64,000 nt of DNA from a bacterium (GCA_021816845.1 JAKAWT010000001.1:418044-482043), one strand, 5' to 3'. Numbered from the stretch's first letter, positions 39,175 through 48,223 are shown. The notes: generated by a model from the letters alone, not told the origin. A program made the numbers and translations.

Positions 39175-39279
39175 AAATCCGATAAAAATACTATTAATAT
39201 TCAACTTTTTATATTTTTAATATATACAAATATATGTTAATATCATAAATATTATATTTATTTTATTGGAGGAATAATT

Positions 39280-39585
39280 ATGGCTAATCCTTTTTCACAA
39301 GCTAGAGATTTAATGAAGCTTCAAGGTGAGGTTAAGAAGATGCAGAAGGAAATGGAAGGTAAAAAATTTATGGGTGAATCTAATAAAGGTTTTGTTAAGA
39401 TTTATCTTAATGGTACAGGGGAGATTATAGATATAGTTATAGATGACATACTTATTGGTATGGAGAGAAAAATGGATCTTATATCTCATATAAAAGATGC
39501 TTATAAAGATGCTCAAAAGAAAATGTCTAAAGATATGGCAAAAGATATGGACCTATCAAAACTAAAGAATTTTATGGGTGTTTGA
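39280..39585 (+). CDS. ybaB: YbaB/EbfC-family nucleoid-associated protein
   Basis: A 101-residue protein with the family pattern LMKLQGEVKKMQKEMEGKKF and GEIIDIVIDD. YbaB binds DNA as a dimer and is encoded between dnaX and recR in many bacteria. GGAGGAATAATT before the ATG is a clear Shine-Dalgarno. It ends in UGA. Confidence 0.93.
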   Translation: MANPFSQARDLMKLQGEVKKMQKEMEGKKFMGESNKGFVKIYLNGTGEIIDIVIDDILIGMERKMDLISHIKDAYKDAQKKMSKDMAKDMDLSKLKNFMGV

Positions 39586-39588
39586 ATT

Positions 39589-40203
39589 ATGGATCAAGAT
39601 CCTATTTTATCATTACAAAAAGAATTTGAAAAGATGCCAAGTATTGGAGCAAAGTCAGCTTTGAGAATGGTGTATTTTTATATATATAATAAAAATAATA
39701 TTCCTTTCTTAGAGAAGGCCTTAAACGATGTTTATCTTAATATAGAAAATTGCAATATTTGTCATATGATTACACATAAAGATAAGAATCCTTGTGTTTA
39801 TTGTTCTGATTCGAAACGTAATAAATACCAAATCTGTGTTGTAGAGAATACTACTGATTTATTATCAATAGAAAAATCTAATTCATACAAAGGACTGTAT
39901 CATGTCCTTGGGGGGGTAATATCGCCTTTAAGTAATATCAAAGAAGAAGATTTATATATTAAAGATCTTTTAAGGAGAGTAAAATCGATCAATGAAGAAG
40001 ATAGTATAGAAATAATACTTGCAACAAATTTTACTGTTGAGGGTGATGCTACAGCTACATATATAAAGAATTTATTGAAAGATATACACAACGTACACTT
40101 TACTAGACTAGCATCTGGTTTACCAGCAGGTTCTGATTTAGAATACGTTGATTCATATACAATAGGTAGAGCTATTGATAAAAGAAGTGATTATGGTATT
40201 TAA
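39589..40203 (+). CDS. recR: Recombination mediator RecR
   Basis: At 204 residues it has the helix-hairpin-helix start FEKMPSIGAKSALRMV, a Cys4 zinc finger (CNICH...CVYC), and a Toprim domain (ICVVENTTDLLSIE, HVLGGVISPL, EIILATNFTVEGDATA) with DKRSDYGI at the end. It helps load RecA. It overlaps cysS by 11 nt. Confidence 0.96.
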   Translation: MDQDPILSLQKEFEKMPSIGAKSALRMVYFYIYNKNNIPFLEKALNDVYLNIENCNICHMITHKDKNPCVYCSDSKRNKYQICVVENTTDLLSIEKSNSYKGLYHVLGGVISPLSNIKEEDLYIKDLLRRVKSINEEDSIEIILATNFTVEGDATATYIKNLLKDIHNVHFTRLASGLPAGSDLEYVDSYTIGRAIDKRSDYGI

Positions 40204-41578
40204 GCTTAAAGATACACAAACTGGATTGCATGAATTAAATCCCATCAAAGATAATACATTAAAAATATATACTTGTGGACCTACAGTATATAATTATATT
40301 TCCATAGGTAATTTAAGGACATATATAGCATCTGATGTATTAAAAAAGTGTTTATTATATGTTGGTTACAAGATAGAAGATGTTATGAATATTACAGATG
40401 TAGGACACCTTGTCACTGATTCTGATACAGGTGAAGATAAACTTGATAAAAAGGCTAGATCAGAAGGTAAAAGTGCATATGAGATAGCAGACTTCTATAC
40501 AAAATATTTTTATTCCTCAATAGATAAAGTAAATGTTAGGTTGCCACAAGTAATATCTAAGGCAACAGATAACATAGATAAACAAATAGAAATAATCCAA
40601 ATACTTGATAAAAAAGGCTTGGTATATAAAACAGATACTGGTGTTTATTTCGATGTATCAAAAATAAAGGATTATGAAAAATTATTAGGACAAGATATAG
40701 ATAAACAGAAGATAGCTTCTAGAGAAGATGTAAAAATAGATACTACAAAGAAGAATCAGGCAGATTTTAGGTTATGGCAAACTGAGTATCCTAATCATGA
40801 AATGCAGTGGGACAGCCCTTGGGGAAGAGGATTCCCTGGGTGGCATATTGAGTGTGCAGCTATTGTGAATAAATTTCTTGGTAATCATATTGATATACAT
40901 ACTGGGGGGTATGACTTAATTTTCCCCCATCATTTTAATGAGAAACTTATCTCTGAGTCTGCATTTGATAGTAAATTTGTAAATTTCTGGGTACATTCTG
41001 GATTGCTTCTTGTTGAAGGTGAGAAGATGTCTAAGAGTTTAGAAAATATATATACCATTGAAGATATAGAAAGTAAAGGTTTTGATCCTTTATCATTAAG
41101 GTACCTATTCCTTACATCTCATTATTCTACAAAATTGAATTTTACATTTTCATCTCTTCAATCAGCTCAAAATGCTTTATTTAGAATATATAATTTTATT
41201 AAGCTAAATAAATCTTTGTTTGATAAAGATAAAAAGGTAAGCTTAGAATACAAAAATAAATTTGAAGAAAAAATTAAAAATAATGTCGACTCTCCTGGTA
41301 TGATTGATGTATTGTGGCAGGTTATAAAAGATAAGAATTTGGATACTTCTTCAAAAATTACTACTATACTTGATTTTGACAGGGTGTTATCTTTAGATTT
41401 GCATAAATATCTCCTGACTGAAGAAGTACCTGAAGATATTAGTAATATGTTATTAGAAAGAAAAGAATATAGAGATAATAAAGAGTGGAATGAGGCTGAT
41501 AACTTACGCATAAAAATTGAAGATAGAGGATATATTGTTATAGACTTAAAAGATAATACTTTTGTAATTGAAAAATAG
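40193..41578 (+). CDS. cysS: Cysteinyl-tRNA synthetase
   Basis: Class I synthetase, 461 residues from the ATG at 40193; a TTG at 40175 is in frame but less likely. Zinc ligands are visible in YTCGPTVY and WHIECAAI, then the HH-x-NE-type site FPHHFNEKL; KMSKS reads GEKMSKSLEN. The HIGH box, usually HIGN in this enzyme, reads SIGN (Ser37), a loss of the first His. The gene overlaps recR and abuts cca. Confidence 0.93.
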   Translation: MVFKLKDTQTGLHELNPIKDNTLKIYTCGPTVYNYISIGNLRTYIASDVLKKCLLYVGYKIEDVMNITDVGHLVTDSDTGEDKLDKKARSEGKSAYEIADFYTKYFYSSIDKVNVRLPQVISKATDNIDKQIEIIQILDKKGLVYKTDTGVYFDVSKIKDYEKLLGQDIDKQKIASREDVKIDTTKKNQADFRLWQTEYPNHEMQWDSPWGRGFPGWHIECAAIVNKFLGNHIDIHTGGYDLIFPHHFNEKLISESAFDSKFVNFWVHSGLLLVEGEKMSKSLENIYTIEDIESKGFDPLSLRYLFLTSHYSTKLNFTFSSLQSAQNALFRIYNFIKLNKSLFDKDKKVSLEYKNKFEEKIKNNVDSPGMIDVLWQVIKDKNLDTSSKITTILDFDRVLSLDLHKYLLTEEVPEDISNMLLERKEYRDNKEWNEADNLRIKIEDRGYIVIDLKDNTFVIEK

Positions 41579-42922
41579 ATGATAGATATTCATAGAAATA
41601 TTTCTAAAGATGCATTAAAAATTTCGGATATACTCTCTAAAAATGGGTATCAAGCTTATCTTGTCGGTGGATCTATAAGAGATATATTAATGAATAAAAA
41701 TGACTTACACGATTATGATATAGCCACAGATGCAACTCCTGATGATTTAAAAAGAATTTTTAAGGATGCTATAGCTTTTGGAGAAAAATTTGGCACAATA
41801 CTTGTAATTTATAAAGGTTTTAACTTTGAAATTACTACTTTTAGGACTGAATCTGATTATAAAGATCAAAGACACCCAGAAAAAGTTGTATTCATAAAAG
41901 ATATTAAAGAAGATTTGAAGAGAAGAGATTTTACTATGAATGCAATTGCTTTTAATATGCAATCAAATGATCTTATTGACATTTTTGGTGGGCAAAAAGA
42001 TATAAAGAATAAAATTATTAGATGTGTAGGGGATCCTGATTTAAGATTTAATGAAGATCCTTTACGTCTTATTAGGGCTGTAAGGTTTTATGTACAACTT
42101 CATTTTGATATTGAGGAAGATACCTATAAATCAATTAAAAATAATGCTTCTAAAATAGTGACTGTATCTAAGGAAAGGATTCGTGATGAGTTTATGAGAA
42201 TGCTTTCATTTGATAAACCAAGTAGAGGTATAGAACTACTTCGTGATACTGGATTACTAGATTATATATTTCCTGAGATTAACCTTTGTTATGGGGTTGA
42301 ACAGAATAAATTTCATTCATTAGATGTATATCATCATATATTACTATCAATGGATATGGCTGACAAAAGAATTAGATTAGCTGCTTTACTCCATGATATA
42401 GGCAAACCTCAAACTAAAAATGGTGAGCATTTTTTTGGTCACGAAAAAATTGGTGCAGAAATGGCTGATAAGATGTTGAGAAGATTAAAATTTCCTAAAA
42501 AAGATATATCTCTTATATCCAAACTTATATATTTACATCTTTTTAATTATGAGGATAAATGGACAGATTCTGCAATAAGGAGATTTTTAAGAAGGGTTGA
42601 AAATGATGAAACCTTGGAACTCTTATTTTTACTCAGAGAAGCTGATGAACATGGTAATCCAATATCTCAATATGACTTTACAAATTTAGATAAACTAAAA
42701 AAAAGAATATCTAAAGTTAGAGATAAGGATGGATATTTATCATTGAAGGATTTAAAATTAAATGGTGATGATTTGATAAAAATAGGTTATAGCAAGGGCA
42801 TAGATATAGGTAAGGAACTACAGACTATACTTATGAAAGTTATTGAGAATCCAAATATAAATAATAGAGAGAAGCTTCTAAAAATGGCTAAAGATGATTT
42901 TATTAAATTAAAAACAATATGA
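41579..42922 (+). CDS. cca: tRNA nucleotidyltransferase (CCA-adding type) with HD domain
   Basis: This 447-residue protein has the class II nucleotidyltransferase head (YLVGGSIRDIL, HDYDIATDATPDDLKRIF with two catalytic Asp, then KRRDFTMNAIAF and EDPLRLIRAVRF) followed by an HD domain (AALLHDIGKPQT). It restores or adds the 3' CCA. All eight tRNA genes here lack encoded CCA, consistent with need for it, although a polyA polymerase role cannot be excluded. ATG directly abuts the cysS stop. Confidence 0.93.
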   Translation: MIDIHRNISKDALKISDILSKNGYQAYLVGGSIRDILMNKNDLHDYDIATDATPDDLKRIFKDAIAFGEKFGTILVIYKGFNFEITTFRTESDYKDQRHPEKVVFIKDIKEDLKRRDFTMNAIAFNMQSNDLIDIFGGQKDIKNKIIRCVGDPDLRFNEDPLRLIRAVRFYVQLHFDIEEDTYKSIKNNASKIVTVSKERIRDEFMRMLSFDKPSRGIELLRDTGLLDYIFPEINLCYGVEQNKFHSLDVYHHILLSMDMADKRIRLAALLHDIGKPQTKNGEHFFGHEKIGAEMADKMLRRLKFPKKDISLISKLIYLHLFNYEDKWTDSAIRRFLRRVENDETLELLFLLREADEHGNPISQYDFTNLDKLKKRISKVRDKDGYLSLKDLKLNGDDLIKIGYSKGIDIGKELQTILMKVIENPNINNREKLLKMAKDDFIKLKTI

Positions 42923-44208
42923 TTAATGTTCAGCCATTTTATGATCCTGAAGATAATATATCTTGTATATATATAAAATCTCAGAAATACAATATTCTTA
43001 TAAATTGCGGTGTCATATATCCCAATATGCCATTTAAAAAGTTTCCATTTGATCCAAAGCTAATAGATTTCCTCTTTCTATCTAGCGCTGATATACAGGA
43101 TACAGGCTTAATTCCCAGATTTGTAAAAGATGGATTTGATGGAGAAATATATTCCACCAAAGAGACATTAGAATTATATGATAATATAATTAAGAATGCT
43201 GCCTTAATAGAGAAAGAAAATATTTCAGAAAATAAGCACTATACGTTGTATGATAATGTGTCAATAAATAAATCACTCTCTATGTTTAATTTTTTAGATA
43301 AAAAATCAGGAGTAATTTATGATGATTTAGTTCTACAAATATTTTTTTCTGGACATATGCCAGGTTCTATTTCTATTAAATTAATGATTGAAGGTAAAAA
43401 TTTGATTATATTGGGTAATCTATATTCTAATAATAAAAATATATATAAGAAAGACAGTATAAAAATTAATAAAGGAGACACTGTTATTATTCAATGTTAT
43501 AGTATGAATGATAAGTATGACCGTGAGGATGATATAATAAAATTTGATACTATATTGGGTAAAACAATATCATCTGGAGGAAATATACTATTTCCTGTTT
43601 TTTCCCCTATAGCTATTTTTAATATACTTTCTCAGTTGGATAAATTCTTTAAGTCTAAAGATATAAGTAATATTCCAGTCTTTATAGATGGTTTATTTTT
43701 TGATAAATTTATCAAATTTCTAAATACTCATAAATATAAATATGATTTATCTGTAGATAATATTAATTATATAGATAACATATCAAAATCCTTTAGGTTA
43801 GTACAGAAATCTTTATCAAAAATAGATAAAAGAAGAACCCTTCAGTCACAAATAATAATATCTTCAGGGGAACGTATGATCAATTATTTAAAAAAGAATA
43901 TTGTATTTAAAAAAAATGCTATAATCTTAACAGAAAAAGCACTTAAAGATACTTTAGAATATAAAACAAAAAACCATACTAACATATTATATAAAAATAA
44001 AATTTATAAAATAAGAGCTGGTATTGCTGAATGTTTAAGTTTTTCTGGATATACTTCCTATGATGATATAATATCCTTACTGGGAGATAAAAGTACAGAT
44101 ATAAATATTATTGAGGTTGGTGGATCAAATTATTTATTAGAGCGTCTTGGTTACCCAAATATTTTGATAAAAAAAATATTGTCTAGTGAAACATATATTT
44201 TAAATTAA
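42919..44208 (+). CDS. Degenerate beta-CASP metallo-beta-lactamase-fold protein (probable pseudoenzyme)
   Basis: This 429-residue protein follows the RNase J/CPSF-like MBL plus beta-CASP layout: FLFLSSADIQDTGLIPRFVK, FFSGHMPGSISIKLM, IIILGNLY... type motif 4 and a late IIISSGERMINYL. The catalytic residues are gone: the HxHxDH box reads S56-x-D58-x-Q60-D61, the motif-4 Asp reads Asn (LGNLY), and the final FSxHAD-type His reads Tyr (FSGYTSYDD). Only the GH of motif 3 remains. I infer a non-catalytic RNA-binding or partner role. It overlaps cca by 4 nt (ATGA), placing it with tRNA and RNA-maturation genes. Confidence 0.78.
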   Translation: MINVQPFYDPEDNISCIYIKSQKYNILINCGVIYPNMPFKKFPFDPKLIDFLFLSSADIQDTGLIPRFVKDGFDGEIYSTKETLELYDNIIKNAALIEKENISENKHYTLYDNVSINKSLSMFNFLDKKSGVIYDDLVLQIFFSGHMPGSISIKLMIEGKNLIILGNLYSNNKNIYKKDSIKINKGDTVIIQCYSMNDKYDREDDIIKFDTILGKTISSGGNILFPVFSPIAIFNILSQLDKFFKSKDISNIPVFIDGLFFDKFIKFLNTHKYKYDLSVDNINYIDNISKSFRLVQKSLSKIDKRRTLQSQIIISSGERMINYLKKNIVFKKNAIILTEKALKDTLEYKTKNHTNILYKNKIYKIRAGIAECLSFSGYTSYDDIISLLGDKSTDINIIEVGGSNYLLERLGYPNILIKKILSSETYILN

Positions 44209-44214
44209 AACTTT

Positions 44215-45258
44215 ATGTCTTTAAGAATAGGTATAGTAGGCCTTCCAAATGTCGGAAAATCAACATTATTTAATGCTCTGACAGAAAATTCAGTGCCTGC
44301 AGAAAATTTTCCATTTTGTACTATTGATCCTAATATAGGGGTTATTAATGTTTATGATGAAAGGCTATATAAAATAAATGAAATAACTAAATCAAATAAA
44401 ATTGTTAATGCTACTGCTACTTTTGTTGATATAGCTGGGATAGTAAAAGGGGCGCACGAAGGTGAAGGTTTAGGTAACCAATTTTTATCACATATTGGAG
44501 AAGTGGATCTTATACTCGAGGTTGTGAGAGATTTTAAAGATGATAATATCATACACGTAGAGAATGGTATTGACCCTGTAAGGGATATAGAAATTATAAG
44601 ATATGAATTCTTATGTAAAGATATTGAAAAAGTTCAATCTCTCAGATTTAGATTTGAGAAGGCAATGAAGAAAGATCCTTCAAATAGTAAGTATATTGAA
44701 GTATTTAATATTATTATAGATAATTTTGATAAAGGTATTATGCTAACAGAGATGAATCTTAGAGATGATCAAAAAGATTTAATAAAGGAATTTAACTTCC
44801 TTACAAATAAACCTTTTTTAATGTTATATAATATTGAAGAGTATAAGGCTTATTATAAAGATAATAATATTTATCTAAACATACTTTTCGAGTATGAATT
44901 GTCTAAGATGGATAAACTTGATAGGGATAAATTTTTATCTGACATTGGTATTTCATTATCAGGAGTAGATTTATTATCAAATATTGCATTTGAAAAACTT
45001 GGGCTACAAACATTTTTTACTGAAGGTGAAAAAGAAGTAAGGGCTTGGAGTGTAACTAGAGGAACAAATGCTATTAATGCTGCTGGGGTAATCCATACTG
45101 ATTTTACAAAAAATTTTATAAAAATGGAGGTTGTTTCATTTGATGATTTTATCAAATATAAAGGTTGGGTTGGGGCCAAAGAAAATGGCTGTTTAAAAAT
45201 AGTTGGTGCCGACTATATTCTTCAGGATGGAGACATTGTGATTGTAAAACATTCATAA
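44215..45258 (+). CDS. ychF: Ribosome-binding ATPase YchF (Obg family)
   Basis: At 347 residues it has the P-loop GIVGLPNVGKSTLFNALT, switch FCTIDPNIGVI, DIAGIVKGAHEGEGLGNQFL, a short coiled-coil and a C-terminal TGS domain (FFTEGEKEVRAWSVTRGTNA). YchF binds ribosomes and prefers ATP. It follows the beta-CASP gene by 6 nt and is last in the run; the tmRNA lies convergent to it. Confidence 0.97.
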   Translation: MSLRIGIVGLPNVGKSTLFNALTENSVPAENFPFCTIDPNIGVINVYDERLYKINEITKSNKIVNATATFVDIAGIVKGAHEGEGLGNQFLSHIGEVDLILEVVRDFKDDNIIHVENGIDPVRDIEIIRYEFLCKDIEKVQSLRFRFEKAMKKDPSNSKYIEVFNIIIDNFDKGIMLTEMNLRDDQKDLIKEFNFLTNKPFLMLYNIEEYKAYYKDNNIYLNILFEYELSKMDKLDRDKFLSDIGISLSGVDLLSNIAFEKLGLQTFFTEGEKEVRAWSVTRGTNAINAAGVIHTDFTKNFIKMEVVSFDDFIKYKGWVGAKENGCLKIVGADYILQDGDIVIVKHS

Positions 45259-45351
45259 ATTATAGTTAGGAAAGTGCTGTATATATGGAACAATTTATGT
45301 ATTAATTAGATCTTAATAATAAATTGTAATTATTCAATAATAAATAATATA

Positions 45352-45761
45352 TGGTGGAGATGGTGGGGATCGAACCCACATCCAATGAAGTTATTATATA
45401 TATGGAATTACAAGTTTACCAATTTAAAATTTTAAAGATAATTATTCAAAAATTAGCAAACAATAATTACCCTGATACTGTTCTTAATGTCATACTAAAT
45501 CGTAGGTATCATAATTTAATATCTAGCTTATCTTTGTTTAAACAAAATAATAAACTCAAGCAGGTTTACTATTTCATCCTAAATGTACTGTTTAGGCAAC
45601 ATTTAGATAGAAAGCAGGTTTTGCAAATATAGAGTTAACTACTGTGCTAACCTTACTTTTTATATTGTTTACATTTGTGTTTTTAGAAATTTTTTAAAAG
45701 ATTTCTAAATCTTTACTTGCCATTTATATAACAGAATTCCTTGTCAAGACCGATCATCCCC
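45352..45761 (-). ncRNA. ssrA: Transfer-messenger RNA (tmRNA)
   Basis: On the minus strand the 5' end GGGGATGATCGGTC and the 3' end TTCGATCCCCACCATCTCC-ACCA form the tRNA-like domain: GGGGATG pairs with CATCTCC, the T-arm is GTGGG/CCCAC, and CCA is encoded. The tag frame runs through an A-rich region to TAA at 45594-45592, ending ...AKPAFYLNVA. The resume codon is uncertain: GTA, ACA or AAC within about 75-84 nt of the stop are candidates, giving a tag of about 25-28 residues, longer than the usual 10-ish. Pseudoknot regions follow the tag. A TATAAA at 45774-45769 is a fitting -10. An open frame on the opposite strand (45351-45632) is an artefact of this RNA. Confidence 0.95.
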
Positions 45762-45827
45762 ATATTTATTTATAATTAAAGAACACAACTTTTAATTTTA
45801 CCATATTTATGTTAATCTTTCAATAAT

Positions 45828-46394
45828 ATGGCATACAGACACAAAGAAGATATAAATCTATTACATAATGTTGAAGGTCCTGTGGGCTCTTTTGACATTT
45901 TTTATTCATGGGTATTTAAAGTAGGGAAACATATTCTAATAGGTGTTGAGGTTCTTGTTATTATAGCTTTTATATTTAAAATATTTTTAGATAGTACATA
46001 TGCTAGTGTTGCACACAAATCAGAGTCTCTCCAGTCACAGCTGAGTTCTTCTTCAATGGTTAACAAAGTGAATAAGATTTCAAAATATCAGCAAAGTATT
46101 AATACAATAACAAGATTGGAAACATTTAGAGAAAAAACTGGTACTACTTTATATAATATATTACATCTTATACCATCAGGTATAGTTGTCTCTAATGTAA
46201 GTTTAGATATTAATAAGTTCCTTATTTCTGGTACTGCAGTAACGTATGCTCAATTACAAGATTTATCTAATAATTTTACCAATGATTCATCACAATTTAG
46301 TAATGTAATTATCCCACAACTTACTAATTCTAGCTTACAATCTATTAACAACATAAATTTTTCTTTATCTGCAAATGTAATTAATAAACAATGA
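45828..46394 (+). CDS. PilN-like type IV pilus assembly protein
   Basis: This 188-residue protein begins with a short cytoplasmic part holding DINLLHN, matching the PilN/GspL-type INLLP motif that contacts PilM, then one membrane helix (about 38-60), a coiled segment and a beta-rich outer domain (IVVSNVSLDINKFLISGTA). It overlaps the next gene by 4 nt. No pilM is in the window. Confidence 0.7.
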   Translation: MAYRHKEDINLLHNVEGPVGSFDIFYSWVFKVGKHILIGVEVLVIIAFIFKIFLDSTYASVAHKSESLQSQLSSSSMVNKVNKISKYQQSINTITRLETFREKTGTTLYNILHLIPSGIVVSNVSLDINKFLISGTAVTYAQLQDLSNNFTNDSSQFSNVIIPQLTNSSLQSINNINFSLSANVINKQ

Positions 46395-47017
46395 AGAGTT
46401 TTGATTATCAAAAAGAAAAAAAGTTATTCTTAGATAGCTTTAATAATAAAAGGTATGTACTTTATTATTATATGAGCTTTTCTATAGTACTTATTATTAT
46501 ATTTGTTGCATTTATAATATACCCTATAACCACTGATATGATAAAGGAGAATAATCAAATTACTGCTATTAAAGCTATGAATGTTCAGATGCAAAACAGA
46601 ATTAATCTTATTAACTCAACATATTCTGTATATTCTAATAAAGTAGCTAAAAATACTGCTGCTGTGAATGATTCTTTGCCTAAAAATCAGGATACTGCAT
46701 TCATATTTGGAAATACTTATCAGATATTCCAGAATAATGCTCTGCAACTTGATTCTATTGATTTTTCAAGCAATATTAATTCACAATTAGAAATTGCAAT
46801 AACACCATTTTTTGCATCTGCATTTCCTATAGATATTTCTGGGTCAGGAACATATCAGAATCTATTATCTGCCTTAGCAACATTGTCTGCGTATCCCCAA
46901 AGGATTGCTGTTTACAATGTTTCTTTTGCTGTATCTAACAATAATTTAAGTAATAATTTTATCGGTTCACCTGGGCTGTTCCAATTAAGTGCAATAGTAT
47001 TTTATTCTAAATTCTAA
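46391..47017 (+). CDS. PilO-like type IV pilus assembly protein
   Basis: At 208 residues it has an N-terminal membrane helix (about 25-47), a coiled segment (about 55-75) and a ferredoxin-like outer domain with LPKNQDTAFIFGNTYQIFQNN and PIDISGSGTYQNLLSALATL, which is the PilO pattern (x-x-x-x-G-x-Y-x-x-l-x-x-F). The pairing with a PilN-like gene supports it. Confidence 0.72.
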   Translation: MKSFDYQKEKKLFLDSFNNKRYVLYYYMSFSIVLIIIFVAFIIYPITTDMIKENNQITAIKAMNVQMQNRINLINSTYSVYSNKVAKNTAAVNDSLPKNQDTAFIFGNTYQIFQNNALQLDSIDFSSNINSQLEIAITPFFASAFPIDISGSGTYQNLLSALATLSAYPQRIAVYNVSFAVSNNNLSNNFIGSPGLFQLSAIVFYSKF

Positions 47018-47019
47018 TT

Positions 47020-47259
47020 ATGAAAAAGTTTTTTACTATTATAATTTTTACATTTGTAGTATTCATATTATGGATAGGTTTTTCTCTTTATTCTGCTATA
47101 TCAAAACCTCCTGTTGTAAATGTACCTCCATCAGATATAGCTAATTTTAATACAGATTTACAACTGAATACTTTAGATAATATTGTAAATAGTCAAAAAT
47201 ATATTTGTATAAACAATAATTTTACAATTAAATCTTGTTCTAATAAAACTCAGATATAA
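47020..47259 (+). CDS. Small single-helix membrane protein, unknown
   Basis: A 79-residue protein with a KK start, one membrane helix (about 5-27) and a short polar outer part with two Cys (CINNNFTIKSC). It lies 2 nt after the PilO-like gene, so it may be a pilus accessory, in the place of pilP; I see no PilP signature. Function unknown. Confidence 0.6.
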   Translation: MKKFFTIIIFTFVVFILWIGFSLYSAISKPPVVNVPPSDIANFNTDLQLNTLDNIVNSQKYICINNNFTIKSCSNKTQI

Positions 47260-47278
47260 TAAGCGAGGCTATTATTAA

Positions 47279-47611
47279 TTATTTTCTAACTCTAGCTGCT
47301 ATAGCAAATTGCATAAAATATTTTTCTAATTCTAGTGCATCTTTATCATTAAATTTTTCACTGAACAAATTACTAATGAATTGATCTTTAGAACGTAATA
47401 CTTCTTTTGCTCTTATTGATTTTTTCTTTATAAGAGTTTCTACTGTAGCATCAAATAATTCTATTGCTCTAATTACAGATAGAATCTCATATTCCTTATT
47501 ATTATCTCTTTTTGCTTTAAAAGATCTACTAATCTCACTATAGATATTACCCATCTGTTCAAATATACTCATTCTTGACCATGAGTTATAATTGATAGTG
47601 TATCTATTCAT
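47279..47611 (-). CDS. Conserved small helical protein, unknown
   Basis: This 110-residue protein is all-helical by appearance. SWSRMSIFEQMGNIYSEISR followed by a VIRAIELFDATVETL segment and a Leu/Arg-rich end resembles a small family I recall from Patescibacteria, with consensus W..-S-..EQ..NIGSEV.R. It overlaps the upstream DUF5674-like gene by 4 nt. No function is known to me. Confidence 0.6.
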   Translation of the reverse strand: MNRYTINYNSWSRMSIFEQMGNIYSEISRSFKAKRDNNKEYEILSVIRAIELFDATVETLIKKKSIRAKEVLRSKDQFISNLFSEKFNDKDALELEKYFMQFAIAARVRK

Positions 47612-47949
47612 TTTGTTATTTTCCTTTTAATTAAATCTAATATTGCTTTACGAATCATTTCATCTTCAATATTCCGTGATATGTTATTTTGACTAGGACG
47701 AATATTTATCATAGAATCAAATTCTACAAATTTATCAGTATTAAACTCTTCGGGATACAAATTTATCCCCCATATATCTTTCTGTCTAGATCCATTTTCT
47801 AATAAAAATTGCTCTCCATCAACATGCATTTCAAGATTAATTATTAGTAGTTCATTTTCTATATCTACTGCAGCCTTAACCAGATTACCATACATATTAT
47901 GTGCTATATTTGTTAGATCTTTAATACTTATTGTATCTACTTGTTGCAT
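47608..47949 (-). CDS. DUF5674-like conserved protein
   Basis: A 113-residue protein with NLVKAAVDIENELLIINLEMH, LLENGSRQKDIWGINLYPEEF and VEFDSMINIRPSQNNISRNIED. From memory this pattern (Ala/Val-Asp start, E-F-D-S-M-I-N-I-R-P-S-Q) is that of DUF5674, common in Patescibacteria. Function unknown. It is the first gene of a two-gene minus-strand unit. Confidence 0.65.
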   Translation of the reverse strand: MQQVDTISIKDLTNIAHNMYGNLVKAAVDIENELLIINLEMHVDGEQFLLENGSRQKDIWGINLYPEEFNTDKFVEFDSMINIRPSQNNISRNIEDEMIRKAILDLIKRKITK

Positions 47950-48048
47950 TCCTTGATTTTACATTAAAATTTAACATTTTTCTACATATTTATTCATCAT
48001 ATAGCTGACATTAGTAATATTACTTTAAGAATACATGTGTTGGTCATA

Positions 48049-48180
48049 TTGACAATAAAATAGTAATATGATATATATATACACATACATTATTACGACT
48101 TGATGAAGGTTGATCACCAGTAAAAATATAGATTTTTACAAAGCCTCTGTTGCGCTCAGGGGTATTTTTGTGTGTTTAAC
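48049..48180 (+). promoter_or_regulatory. rpoB promoter and structured leader
   Basis: TTGACA (48049-48054), a 17-bp spacer and TATATA (48072-48077), preceded by TGA, give a strong promoter with start near 48084. The ~140-nt leader contains GTAAAAAT/ATTTTTAC (a 20-nt hairpin around 48120) and CCTCTG/CAGGGG with a 7-nt loop followed by TATTTTTG, which resembles a weak terminator or attenuator near 48145-48170. Control of rpoBC by attenuation is inferred. Confidence 0.65.
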
Positions 48181-48223
48181 TCTTTAAAAGTAATGTTTTT
48201 ATTAATTATTAGAAAATAATATT

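Noticed and set aside
45351..45632. 93-codon open frame starting MVEMVGIEPTS
   Set aside because: It is the antisense of the tmRNA; MVGIEPTS-type starts are a known artefact of the T-arm complement.
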